20,785 nt of DNA, taken from Anaerolineaceae bacterium UBA2260. Lineage in GTDB: Bacteria > Chloroflexota > Anaerolineae > Anaerolineales > Anaerolineaceae. The notes under the pieces were generated by a model. It saw only the letters and a program-made list of their open reading frames with translations, was not told the origin of the DNA and ran no database searches. Position numbers and translations under genes: made by a program. This document shows positions 1-8,014 of this stretch, piece after piece; positions within the stretch are counted from its first letter, which is position 1, and each line of letters opens with the position of its first letter. The stretch lies in contig DDXM01000052.1 in the NCBI GenBank assembly GCA_002347485.1, positions 22,705-43,489 on the forward strand. Direction: 5' to 3'.

Positions 1-432
1 GAGGTGAAGAATGTTATCCTGGCTTCTGAAGACCAGGTGGCGATCGACGCGGTGGCAGCCAAATTGATGGGCTTCGACCCGTTGAGCATCAATTACATCA
101 ACCTGGGGCATTCCCAGGGGCTGGGCGTGGGCGATCCGCGCGAGATCGAGCTGGTGGGGGACGACGTGAGCAATGAGAACTGGCACTTCAAGGTGGGGCA
201 CAACCTGCACCAGTTCATGGGCTGGCTTACCTGGTATGGACCAACCAAGTTCCTGCAGAAGCTGGTGACGCGCACGCCGCTGGTGGCGATCCCCATCGGA
301 TTCTCAGAGGTGTATCACGATTATGTACACTGGCCGCTAAAGGAAAAACATGTTTTCAAGGCCTGGTGCGAGACTACCGCGTGGGGGCAGCTCTTCCTGC
401 GCTATCAGAAAGAGGGGCATCTCGCTAGTTAA
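1..432 (+). CDS. DUF362 domain-containing protein, C-terminal fragment (5' end outside window)
   Basis: The reading frame is open from base 1, and the first codon (GAG) precedes a GTG that need not be the start, so the gene very likely begins upstream of the window. The visible 143 codons show the C-terminal signature of DUF362 proteins: an ILASEDQVAIDAVAAKLMGF stretch, then NLGHSQGLGVGDPREIELVG. Family members are often encoded with ferredoxin-like domains and their biochemical role is poorly defined, so no reaction is assigned. The remaining C-terminus (WLTWYGP, aromatic-rich, about residues 75-140) is not a motif I recognise. The gene stops at TAA 430-432 and is followed by a hairpin at 474-500. 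It converges on the glycosyltransferase gene on the other strand. Confidence 0.8.
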   Translation, partial: EVKNVILASEDQVAIDAVAAKLMGFDPLSINYINLGHSQGLGVGDPREIELVGDDVSNENWHFKVGHNLHQFMGWLTWYGPTKFLQKLVTRTPLVAIPIGFSEVYHDYVHWPLKEKHVFKAWCETTAWGQLFLRYQKEGHLAS

Positions 433-469
433 TGATGTCTTGATGAACGGTTGAGAGTTTTGTAAAGAA

Positions 470-507
470 AGTTACCGGGTATTCCGCAAGGAAACCCGGT
501 TTTGTTA
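470..507. terminator. Hairpin terminator between convergent genes
   Basis: Arms ACCGGGT (474-480) and ACCCGGT (494-500) pair perfectly. Inside them TTCC (482-485) and GGAA (490-493) extend the stem around a GCAA tetraloop (486-489), with A481 bulged. The plus-strand 3' side continues TTTGTT, fitting a terminator for the DUF362 gene. On the minus strand the hairpin is followed by AACTTTCTTT, a weaker U-rich tail that could also serve the glycosyltransferase gene ending at 512. Bidirectional use is inferred. Confidence 0.7.
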
Positions 508-511
508 TCTC

Positions 512-1702
512 TTAATCGCCTGTTTCGATGATCCTGGCGTAAAACTCCGCCACTTGCCGGCGCACCGCGGAGACCTCTGCGCGGGCAAGGACGATCTCGA
601 GATTGCGGTTGGCGGCCGCGCGGCGCAGGCCTTCATCCTCGATACCGCGCAGCACCGCCGCGGCGAGCGCAGATGGGTCGGCCGGGTCGACCAGCAGACC
701 ATTCTCACCGTTGGTGATCCATTCGCGGATCGACTCGATATCGCCGCAAACCGGCAGGCAGCCAACCGCCATGGCTTCCAGCAGCGAATTGGGTGTGCCA
801 TCGTGCACGCTGACCGACACGGTCACCATCGAGCGGGCGAACTCGCGCCACAATTCCTGCTGCGAGAGCATCGGCAATAGAGTGACGTTATCGAAAATAT
901 GCAGATCCTCGATCCAGCGCAGCGCTTCCGGCTGCCCTGCCATCCAGGTGCAGATAAACTGGGTATTGGGATGGCGCTTGAGCACCTGCGGGATGGATTT
1001 GAAAAAGGTGTCGTTGCGCACCGAACCCGAGCGGAAGCCGCGCGGGTTGATCACCTGCCAGGGCACCGCCAGGCCTATCCCGCGCGTAGCCTGTTCGATC
1101 TCGCCCAGGTCAATGCCGCCATTGCCGGGCACCGCCAGCGAAGGCTTAGCCGGGTTGAATGACCAGGAGCGCGCCAGCCTGATGTCCCGCTGTGTGTCAG
1201 ACATCAACCCGTTGGCGCGCAGCAACGCGCGGCGCGTGCTGGCTGCCATCGCGTTGGTGGTTTCGGCGTGGTAGGTCAGGTCATTGCCCCAGGTGGAAAG
1301 AATGACCGGAATGCCGGAGGGGGTGAGACCCGCGAGCATGCCCTCGTAAGGGATGCGCAGCGCGTGCACGAGGTCGGGTTTGATCCGCGCGAGCAGTTCC
1401 AGGTATTCTTTCTCCTTGCGTTCAACCGTCCATGGACCCAACCAGTGGCGCAGGTCAGATGCCACGGAGCGCAGATGAGCGATCATGCGCGTGCGCCTGG
1501 TGGTCTTCTTCGCAGCGCCGCCTGCCTGGCTGCCCGCCATACCGGCGAACGCCAATGGCATTTCGATGATCTCGCGCACTCCCTCGATTGGAGAGCAAGA
1601 ATATGTGCTGGCCAGGTAAATGGCATACCCCAGGGGTTGGAGCATTTTGATCCAGCGCCTGGTGATGGGACTGCGCCCGTCGGCGATCAATAGCAGTTTC
1701 AT
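512..1702 (-). CDS. Glycosyltransferase, GT4-like (group 1) family
   Basis: A 396-residue protein with the GT-B glycosyltransferase pattern. The N-terminal Rossmann half starts MKLLLIADGRSPITRRWIKM. The C-terminal half carries the nucleotide-sugar donor region, with the D301-x7-E309 version of the EX7E motif in HDGTPNSLLEAMAVGCLPV, followed by NGENGLLVDPADP, typical of GT4 proteins. It probably adds a sugar to a cell-surface glycan or lipid in the cytoplasm; donor and acceptor cannot be read from the sequence. The ATG at 1702 is preceded by a weak AGAGG. It lies 18 bp downstream of a second glycosyltransferase gene, so the two probably share a transcript. Length is normal for the family. Confidence 0.85.
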   Translation of the reverse strand: MKLLLIADGRSPITRRWIKMLQPLGYAIYLASTYSCSPIEGVREIIEMPLAFAGMAGSQAGGAAKKTTRRTRMIAHLRSVASDLRHWLGPWTVERKEKEYLELLARIKPDLVHALRIPYEGMLAGLTPSGIPVILSTWGNDLTYHAETTNAMAASTRRALLRANGLMSDTQRDIRLARSWSFNPAKPSLAVPGNGGIDLGEIEQATRGIGLAVPWQVINPRGFRSGSVRNDTFFKSIPQVLKRHPNTQFICTWMAGQPEALRWIEDLHIFDNVTLLPMLSQQELWREFARSMVTVSVSVHDGTPNSLLEAMAVGCLPVCGDIESIREWITNGENGLLVDPADPSALAAAVLRGIEDEGLRRAAANRNLEIVLARAEVSAVRRQVAEFYARIIETGD

Positions 1703-1720
1703 CTTTCGACCTCTGCGTGG

Positions 1721-2812
1721 TTAAAGAACACTTTCCACTGCCCGGGCGAAGGTTTCCACCATGGCTTCAATATTGACCTCTTCCGCGACGACTCGGTAGG
1801 AAGCCAGCCCCTTGCGGCGCAGCGCGGGCAGGTCAGACAGCGCCTGCTGGATGGTATGGGTCAGGGTGTGCTGACTTTCATCTGCCAGCACCCAGCCATT
1901 CTCGCGCCGCACCAGCTCGCCCTGGGTGCCATCCGCCTGCCCGACGATGACCGGCAGGCTGTGCGCCATTGCCTGCTGCACCGCCAAACCGCCGGTGCCC
2001 GGCAGAATGAACAGGTCAGCCGCTGCGAAATAAGGATCAAGCTCTGCGCCGTGCTTGGCGCCAGTAAAGGTGGTGCGCGGGTAGATCTCCCAGGCGAGTT
2101 GTTCCAGCCGGAAACGGTCAGGCCCGTCACCTACGATGGTCAGCTGCGGTTTATTTTGCGCTGGCAGCGCGGCGAGCGCGCGCAAGAGGGTATCCACGCG
2201 CTTGCGCGGTTGCAGGCGGCCGACGAATAAGAGCTGAGGCGTGTTGTCTGTGTAAAACGCGGGGCGCTCGATCGGAGGGGTGGAGGGACGGGGAGTGACC
2301 GCGTTGGCGGCGACGAACACGCGCGCAGGGTTCATACCCGCCCGGATATACTGCTCCGCCCCGGTTTCGGAATAGGCGATGACAGCCTGCATGTGGCGCA
2401 GCAGGTTGCGATGCAAATGGGTAGAGAGAGTTCCCACGCGCGGAATGCCCAATCCCCAGCCAATGACCGGGAGTCCGCGCAGGTGCATCCAGCGGGCGGC
2501 GGTGGGATTGGAGAGGTTGCGCGGATTGATTTCCATGATCAGCGCGCGCGGCTGCCAACGGTACAACCATGGCAGAATCCCGAGCTGCCAGTAGGCGTAG
2601 GCGTTGCCGCTGCCCAGGTGAAGATTACGCGCATGCACGTGGTGGGCAATGGTGAGACCCTTGGCGGTTTCCACCGCTTCTTCAGCGCGCGGCTCGCCAG
2701 CGAAGAGACTCAGCCCTTGCAGGCAGGCGGTCGCCAAACGGTCGAAGAAGGCCACCCGGTACTCGGGTAAAATACGCTGCTGCAAGCCGACCCGCGCGTG
2801 GATCATATTCAT
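1721..2812 (-). CDS. Glycosyltransferase, GT4-like family, with altered EX7E motif
   Basis: A 363-residue GT-B type glycosyltransferase. The central phosphate/donor-binding segment reads LLFVGRLQPRKRVDTLLRAL (about residues 194-213), then IVGDGPDRFRLEQLA (about 226-240), both standard for GT4. The region that normally holds the EX7E motif reads LPGTGGLAVQQAMAHSLPVI, so the two glutamate positions are G272 and Q280. The acceptor-side half (residues 1-170) resembles no family I can name. ATG at 2812 overlaps the sbcC stop in ATGA; a second ATG at 2806 (residue 3) is also possible. It is the fourth gene of the overlapping sbcD-CNNM-sbcC block. Substrate unknown. Confidence 0.82.
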   Translation of the reverse strand: MNMIHARVGLQQRILPEYRVAFFDRLATACLQGLSLFAGEPRAEEAVETAKGLTIAHHVHARNLHLGSGNAYAYWQLGILPWLYRWQPRALIMEINPRNLSNPTAARWMHLRGLPVIGWGLGIPRVGTLSTHLHRNLLRHMQAVIAYSETGAEQYIRAGMNPARVFVAANAVTPRPSTPPIERPAFYTDNTPQLLFVGRLQPRKRVDTLLRALAALPAQNKPQLTIVGDGPDRFRLEQLAWEIYPRTTFTGAKHGAELDPYFAAADLFILPGTGGLAVQQAMAHSLPVIVGQADGTQGELVRRENGWVLADESQHTLTHTIQQALSDLPALRRKGLASYRVVAEEVNIEAMVETFARAVESVL

Positions 2813-5370
2813 GCCACCATCACCTGCACCTGCGAGCCGCTGTGGGCTTTAACGACCTCGATGCGCGCCGGGAAGGCGTCCTTCAATTCTTCGAGATGGG
2901 TGATCACCAGTATCTTCTCAAATTCCGCGCTGACCAGGTTGATGGCTTCCACCAGGCGCTGACGCCCGTCGGCGTCCTGGCTGCCGAAGCCCTCATCAAT
3001 CACCAGGGTCTGCAGGCGCGCGCCGGCGCGGTGAGCCAGCACCCGGCTCAACGCCAGGCGGATGGCGAAGTTTATACGGAAGGCTTCACCGCCGGAGAAC
3101 ATTTCATAGGCGCGTTCGCCAGAGGAATCGCGGATGAGAATGTCGAGCGTTTCGCGGCGGTCGTCGCGTTTTTTATCCTTAAACTCGCGCTGCGTCTCGA
3201 AGGTGAGCGACATGCTGCCCGAGCTCAGGCGGTCAAGGATCTCGTTGGCATGCGCCTGGATGTCCGGAAGCGCCTGTTCGATGAGCAGGGCGGGGATGCC
3301 GTCCTTGCCAAAGGCGCGTTCGAGCGTCTTGTGATCGGAGATCTTTTCGTTCAGTGCTTCCTTTTCCTCCAGCCGGCGCGCTTTCTGTTCGCGCTGGCGG
3401 TCGAGCACTTCTACTTCATTGCGCGCGTAACCCAGTTCGTTGAGCGCCTGGTTCAACTGTTCCTGCGCGCTGTAATAATCCTGTTCCAGGGTGAAGGTAT
3501 CTGGGAGGGTGGCGGTTTCCAGCGCCAGTGTTTCCTCCGCCTGTTTTAATTCGTCCTTCATGGTATCCAGGCGGGCGGTGATCTTTTTAATCGTTTTCTC
3601 CAGCGCGCCGATCTCGCGCTCCAGCGGCCCCAGGGAAGCCCTGGCGCTGTCGATCCGGCGCAACTTCTCCTGGCTGGCGCGTCCTTCCAACTCAGTCTGG
3701 CGCAGGTTCTCATGCGCCGCGGCATCGTACCCCAACTCCTTCAGGCGGGCGTCAATGGCAGCGAGTTCCTGCCGGGCATCGGGGGCGAACGATTCAGCGC
3801 CCAATAGTTCGATCAACTCCCATAAACGCGGCGCGTCCTTTTCCTGCCAGGCAGCCACAGCGGTTTGCGCCTGGCGCAACGCTTCGCTCCTGGAATCGAG
3901 ATCGCGTTGGTCGGTTTTCAGGCTATTTTCGACCTGCTGCAAGTTGATGAGCGCGGATTCCAATTCATTCAAGCGGGTGTCACATTCCTCGATCCGTTTT
4001 TTATTAGCGCGGAATCGATTACCCTTTTCAGTACCACGGGCTTGCAGATCCTCCAGCAATCTCATGCGCTCTTCATCGGTGAGGGTCTTTTCGCATGTCG
4101 GGCACACCGCGCCGCTGAGCTGCTCCAACTGGTCCATATGCGCCCTTATCTCTTTCGTTTCCAGGGCAAGCTGGCTATTCTCGGTGATCAGGCGGGTTTT
4201 TTCTTCACGCAGGTTGCGGATCTCGGATTCAATGCCTGGCCGCGCAGCCACCTTCTCGGTCGCTGAAGCGACGCGCGCGGTTAGTTCCTGCACGCGCTGT
4301 TGCAGAACGATGATGGCATCTTCCTGCGTCTTGATCTCCGCTTCTTTCTTGCGTAGGTTTTCCAGTTCGGTCAACAACCGCGAACGTTCGCGCTCAATCA
4401 CCAGTTGGGGCGCCTGGCGTTGCACCTGGTACTGGTGAAAATTCGCCGCGAGCTTATCCCACTCAGCCAGTTGGGCGCGCGCGGTCTCCCAGGCGGTTAC
4501 CTCGCGGTTGATCTCTTCCTCCTGCGCCAGGGTTAACCGGTATTCCTCCTGCTCCTGAAGGCGCTGCGCCAGGTTTTCGGTTTCCTGGTCCAGCTCAGCC
4601 TGCACACGCTGTACTTCCGCACGCTGTTTTTCAACCTGCTTGCGTTCGTTATTGATGCGCTCCATGATGAGCCGCTGCTGATCGAGCAGGGTCTTGCGGG
4701 CTTCAAAAAGAGCTTTCTTTTCACCCACCTCTTTTTTCAGCAGGGCGAGCCTGGCTTTGCGGATGTTTTCCTGCGCCAGTTCGGTCTCGATCTCAGCCAG
4801 CAAGGCGTTCACCTGCGCCAGCTCCACCTCCAGCAGCTTGCGCCGGCGGGCTGCTTCTTCGCGGTAGCTTTCCCAAACTTCCAATCCCAGAATACCGGAA
4901 AGGATGCGTTTACGATCCCCTGGACGCTGCTGGGCGAATAGGTCAGCTTTACCCTGCAGGAAGAAGGAAGCGTTGATGAAGGTTTCGTAATCAAGGTGCA
5001 GGGTGCGGCGGATAAGTTCTTCTGTGCCGCGCATGGTGGATTCGGTCAGCACTCGCCAGCCATCCGGCGACATGGCGCGAAATTCGAGAACGGTGGACTT
5101 GTCGCGCGGTTTGCTGCGCTGCACCTGGTAGAGGGTTCCCTCGTAATAAAAATCCAGAGTGACTTCGGCGGTGTTCGCCTGCAGGTTAATGACAGCGTCA
5201 TCGCGGCGGCGCGCTTCGCCAAACAGCGCCCAGGTGATGGCTTCGAGCAGGGAGGATTTCCCGGCGCCGTTGGCGCCCGAAATACAGGCCAGGTTGAATC
5301 CTGAAAAATCGATATCCGCTCGATCTTTGTAGGATAAAAAACCGCTGATCTGCATACGGTGGAGGATCAT
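2809..5370 (-). CDS. sbcC: SbcC/Rad50-type SMC-like ATPase, exonuclease subunit
   Basis: An 853-residue Rad50/SbcC protein, the ATPase partner of the SbcD nuclease in processing DNA ends and hairpins in the cytoplasm. The Walker A P-loop GANGAGKSS is at about residues 32-40 and the ABC signature FSGGEAF at about 758-764. Walker B with the catalytic acidic pair is LVIDEGFGSQD at about 789-799, and the switch histidine lies in ITHLEEL. Between the ATPase halves are long Glu/Lys/Arg/Gln-rich heptad-like coiled coils. A zinc-hook CPTC falls at 423-426, exactly mid-protein. It is shorter than E. coli SbcC (about 1050 residues) but like the short form of other phyla. ATG 5370 overlaps the CNNM stop in ATGA, and the stop overlaps the next glycosyltransferase ATG. 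sbcD is two genes upstream in the same block. Confidence 0.95.
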   Translation of the reverse strand: MILHRMQISGFLSYKDRADIDFSGFNLACISGANGAGKSSLLEAITWALFGEARRRDDAVINLQANTAEVTLDFYYEGTLYQVQRSKPRDKSTVLEFRAMSPDGWRVLTESTMRGTEELIRRTLHLDYETFINASFFLQGKADLFAQQRPGDRKRILSGILGLEVWESYREEAARRRKLLEVELAQVNALLAEIETELAQENIRKARLALLKKEVGEKKALFEARKTLLDQQRLIMERINNERKQVEKQRAEVQRVQAELDQETENLAQRLQEQEEYRLTLAQEEEINREVTAWETARAQLAEWDKLAANFHQYQVQRQAPQLVIERERSRLLTELENLRKKEAEIKTQEDAIIVLQQRVQELTARVASATEKVAARPGIESEIRNLREEKTRLITENSQLALETKEIRAHMDQLEQLSGAVCPTCEKTLTDEERMRLLEDLQARGTEKGNRFRANKKRIEECDTRLNELESALINLQQVENSLKTDQRDLDSRSEALRQAQTAVAAWQEKDAPRLWELIELLGAESFAPDARQELAAIDARLKELGYDAAAHENLRQTELEGRASQEKLRRIDSARASLGPLEREIGALEKTIKKITARLDTMKDELKQAEETLALETATLPDTFTLEQDYYSAQEQLNQALNELGYARNEVEVLDRQREQKARRLEEKEALNEKISDHKTLERAFGKDGIPALLIEQALPDIQAHANEILDRLSSGSMSLTFETQREFKDKKRDDRRETLDILIRDSSGERAYEMFSGGEAFRINFAIRLALSRVLAHRAGARLQTLVIDEGFGSQDADGRQRLVEAINLVSAEFEKILVITHLEELKDAFPARIEVVKAHSGSQVQVMVA

Positions 5371-6707
5371 TCCAGTTCGCTCTCTTCCTCTTCAGTTCCC
5401 GTGGCAGCGCCGGCTTGACGCGTGACCAGCACCTTGTCCACGCGGTGACCGTCCATATCCAGCACCTCCACGCGCAGATCCTCCAATTTAAAGCACTGAC
5501 CAGGCGAGGGGATGGATCCGATCTGGTTCATTACAAAACCGCCAACTGTCTGGTAACCTACCTTATCCTCCTCGGGGAGGGAATCAATGTCGAGAAGGTC
5601 TTTGAATTCATCGATGGGCAGCAAGCCATCCAGCAGGTAAGAGCCGTCCTCGCGCTGAACGATCTCAGGTTCATCCACCTCACCCTTGCTCGGCAATTCG
5701 CCGATGATCGCCTCGAGCACGTCGAAAAGGGTCACAAAACCCATCACGCCGCCGTATTCGTCTATGACCAGCGCTTCGTGGACGCCCAATTCTTTCTCCA
5801 TCTCCAATACCCGCACGGCGGGAGTATTCTCAGGGATGAAGAGCGGTTTTTCGAGCAGATCAACGATGTTGAACGGTTCACCGGTGAGGGCTTTTTCGAG
5901 CAGCGTTTTAGCCTTCAGAATGCCGAGCACATTGTCGAGCGATCCGCGTGACACCGGAAAACGCGAATAAGGGCTTTCCAAGACCCGCTTGATGATTTCG
6001 TCGATCTTGTCTTCGGCGTCCAGCCAGGCAATCTCGGTGCGGGGGGTCATAATGGCGTTAATCGAGCGCTCGTTCAACCTGAAAACCCCCTCCACCATGT
6101 CCTGTTCAGCTTCGCCGAACACACCCACTTCGGTGCCCTGGTCGATGAGCACGCGGATCTCCTCTTCTGTTATGGGTGGTTCGTCGGATGGTTTCATGCC
6201 CAGCAGGCGCACGCCCAGCTCGGTGGAGGCTGAGAGCAAACCGGTCAGCGGAGCGGTGATACGCGAAATGAAGCGCATGACCCCGGATACGCTGGAAGCG
6301 ATCTTTTCCGGGTTGTTGAGGGCGATGCGCTTGGGAATGAGCTCGCCGATGACCAGCGAAAAATAGGTAGTTACCAGCACCACGATCACCAGCGCCAGGG
6401 TGGATGCGACGGATGCCAGCCAGGGTACGCCGGTGAGGACATCCGCCAGGCGTTCCGCCAGCGTTGCGCCGCCGAACGCACCAGTGAGCATGGCGATCAG
6501 GGTGATGCCGATTTGCACCGCGGAGAGAAATTTGCCCGTGGACCCAGCCAGTTCCAACGCCTGCCAGGCTCCCTTATCGCCTTCCTCAGCGCGTTGCTCC
6601 AGGCGCACCTTGCGCGCGGAGACGATGGCGATCTCGGACATGGAAAAGAACCCGTTGAGAAGGATGAGGATAAAGACAACGAGGATCTCGACGAAAGTAT
6701 TGGACAT
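5367..6707 (-). CDS. CNNM / HlyC-CorC family membrane protein (DUF21, CBS pair, CorC domain)
   Basis: A 446-residue protein in the order DUF21 transmembrane domain, CBS pair, CorC/HlyC C-terminal domain. DUF21 spans about residues 1-180 with three or four hydrophobic segments and the family motif IGELIPKRIALNNPEKIA. The CBS pair (about 205-330) begins with INAIMTPRTEIAWLD, and a second CBS ends in VIDEYGGVMGFVTLFDVLEA. The CorC-type domain (about 345-425) reads LLDGLLPIDEFKDLL and then GYQTVGGFVM. Family members are linked to divalent-cation (Mg2+/Co2+) efflux or homeostasis, often annotated as hemolysins. I chose the ATG at 6707 (MSNTFVEILVV) because it overlaps the sbcD stop in TAATG. The frame runs on to 6824, but that extension lies inside sbcD, is Arg/Pro-rich and has no membrane character. 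Its place between sbcD and sbcC is unusual. Confidence 0.92.
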   Translation of the reverse strand: MSNTFVEILVVFILILLNGFFSMSEIAIVSARKVRLEQRAEEGDKGAWQALELAGSTGKFLSAVQIGITLIAMLTGAFGGATLAERLADVLTGVPWLASVASTLALVIVVLVTTYFSLVIGELIPKRIALNNPEKIASSVSGVMRFISRITAPLTGLLSASTELGVRLLGMKPSDEPPITEEEIRVLIDQGTEVGVFGEAEQDMVEGVFRLNERSINAIMTPRTEIAWLDAEDKIDEIIKRVLESPYSRFPVSRGSLDNVLGILKAKTLLEKALTGEPFNIVDLLEKPLFIPENTPAVRVLEMEKELGVHEALVIDEYGGVMGFVTLFDVLEAIIGELPSKGEVDEPEIVQREDGSYLLDGLLPIDEFKDLLDIDSLPEEDKVGYQTVGGFVMNQIGSIPSPGQCFKLEDLRVEVLDMDGHRVDKVLVTRQAGAATGTEEEESELE

Positions 6708-7966
6708 TATAGACTCACATCCGGGTAGATCGCGGAGCCGCTCCCGGAGACGGCCTGAATAATGGACTGGGCGGTGGATTGGAGGTGGTCGAGCTGCCGC
6801 GGCTCGCTGTGAATGGAACTCCAATATCTGGACAGTAATTCCATCGGACTGAGACTGGCAATGGATTGGTCAGGCGGCAGGCGCAGGCGCGCCTCTTCTT
6901 GCGGTCGGCGGATGAGGTGAAATTCCAGGGCGTTCGCGCACTTCTCGCGCAGCAAGCCTTCATCAAGGAATATTTCCAGTTCGCGCGGATATTCGATGGT
7001 GAGTTTGATGATGGCATCAGCAATACGGTCTTCGATCGGCAGTGCGGCAAGGACCTTTTCCATCATGCCATCACGCGTTTTGATCCTCACCAGGCGGTCG
7101 AAGAAGGTCCGTCCCGCGATCTTCACGAACCGCCACGAGGTTTTACCCCTCTCGACCTCCGCTACCACGAACCCTTTTTCGTCGGCTGCTTCGCCGAAAT
7201 CCACACGTTCGATGGAACCGGGGTAGATGACGGGAGGGTGCGCGCCGGGGTTGAGGTCCTGGTGTTTGTGGATATGTCCAAGGGCGACATAATCAAGCCG
7301 CGAATCCTTGACCAGCGAGCCGGGCAGCACCAGGTCCTTGCCGAGCATCACAGTGCGCTCGTTGCCATACACTGCCCCCTGCACCGAACCGTGCGCTGTG
7401 AAAATGGTCGGCAGTTGCGGGTCGAGTTCCTGCATGCGGTTTTCGAGCAGCAAGGTGACGCGCTTTTCGATCTCTTCGTTGACCGTGTCGTTTTCATCGA
7501 CTGAGAGTTGCAGCGTTGCCATCAGCGTGGAGCGAAACACCCAGGGCAGGGATAGTACCTGCAGGGGTAATCCCCAAAGGTCTACTGGTTTTAATAGTTC
7601 CGGCTTGTGCAGCACGCGCACGTTGGGCACCTGCAGGGTATCGAACTCCTGTAATGTGTGGGCGCGGCCAGAGGCCGGGCTGATATCGTGGTTGCCCACC
7701 AGCAGCAACACGGGGATGCCCGCCATTGGCAATCGGATGATGCGCCTGTCCCACTCGCGTTGAAAGGTGGGGGATGGCGTGCGGTCCTTGTAGGCGTCGC
7801 CGGCGAAGAGGACAAGGTCCACCTTCTCACTGATGGCGGTATCGACGATCGTGTCCAGCGCTTTTAAAAAGTCGAGCACGCGGATGGGCAGACCGCTTTC
7901 GGGGTCGTGTTTTCCGTAGGTGGCAATGTCAATATGGGCGTCGGCAAAATGCAGGATCTTTACCAT
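6707..7966 (-). CDS. sbcD: SbcD/Mre11-type DNA repair exonuclease
   Basis: A 419-residue calcineurin-like metallophosphoesterase of the Mre11/SbcD family, the nuclease subunit that works with SbcC on DNA ends. Two-metal site residues are visible in order: D9 and H11 (HFADAHID), D57 (FAGDAYKD), N92-H93 (LVGNHDIS), H192 (TAHGSVQG), H231 and H233 (LGHIHKHQ). The C-terminal cap and SbcC-binding part follows to residue 419. Start at ATG 7966 was chosen because MVKILHFADAH is the conserved N-terminus; the open frame to 8101 covers the end of the upstream gene and looks non-coding. No Shine-Dalgarno is evident before this ATG. A promoter-like pair sits at 7985-8014. The stop overlaps the CNNM start by one base (TAATG). 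Confidence 0.95.
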   Translation of the reverse strand: MVKILHFADAHIDIATYGKHDPESGLPIRVLDFLKALDTIVDTAISEKVDLVLFAGDAYKDRTPSPTFQREWDRRIIRLPMAGIPVLLLVGNHDISPASGRAHTLQEFDTLQVPNVRVLHKPELLKPVDLWGLPLQVLSLPWVFRSTLMATLQLSVDENDTVNEEIEKRVTLLLENRMQELDPQLPTIFTAHGSVQGAVYGNERTVMLGKDLVLPGSLVKDSRLDYVALGHIHKHQDLNPGAHPPVIYPGSIERVDFGEAADEKGFVVAEVERGKTSWRFVKIAGRTFFDRLVRIKTRDGMMEKVLAALPIEDRIADAIIKLTIEYPRELEIFLDEGLLREKCANALEFHLIRRPQEEARLRLPPDQSIASLSPMELLSRYWSSIHSEPRQLDHLQSTAQSIIQAVSGSGSAIYPDVSL

Positions 7967-7978
7967 GGATTGTCCGTT

Positions 7979-8014
7979 ACTATAAGTATAGCGGTTTTCA
8001 GGGAGTCTCGCCAA
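7979..8014 (-). promoter_or_regulatory. Candidate internal promoter for sbcD
   Basis: On the minus strand TTGGCG (8014-8009) is separated by 18 bp from TATACT (7990-7985), which is directly followed by TATAGT (7984-7979). The transcript start would fall a few bases before the sbcD ATG at 7966. It overlaps the 3' end of the C39/TPR gene, so sbcD may be transcribed both by read-through and independently. Based on sequence match only. Confidence 0.4.

Noticed and set aside
3491..4438. 315-codon plus-strand open frame antisense to sbcC
   Set aside because: Ser/Arg-rich product with no domain features, lying opposite the coiled-coil part of SbcC. It arises from codon bias of the real gene.
6708..6824. 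N-terminal extension of the CNNM protein
   Set aside because: The extra 39 residues are Arg/Pro-rich and overlap sbcD. The ATG at 6707 gives the expected DUF21 N-terminus and the TAATG joint.
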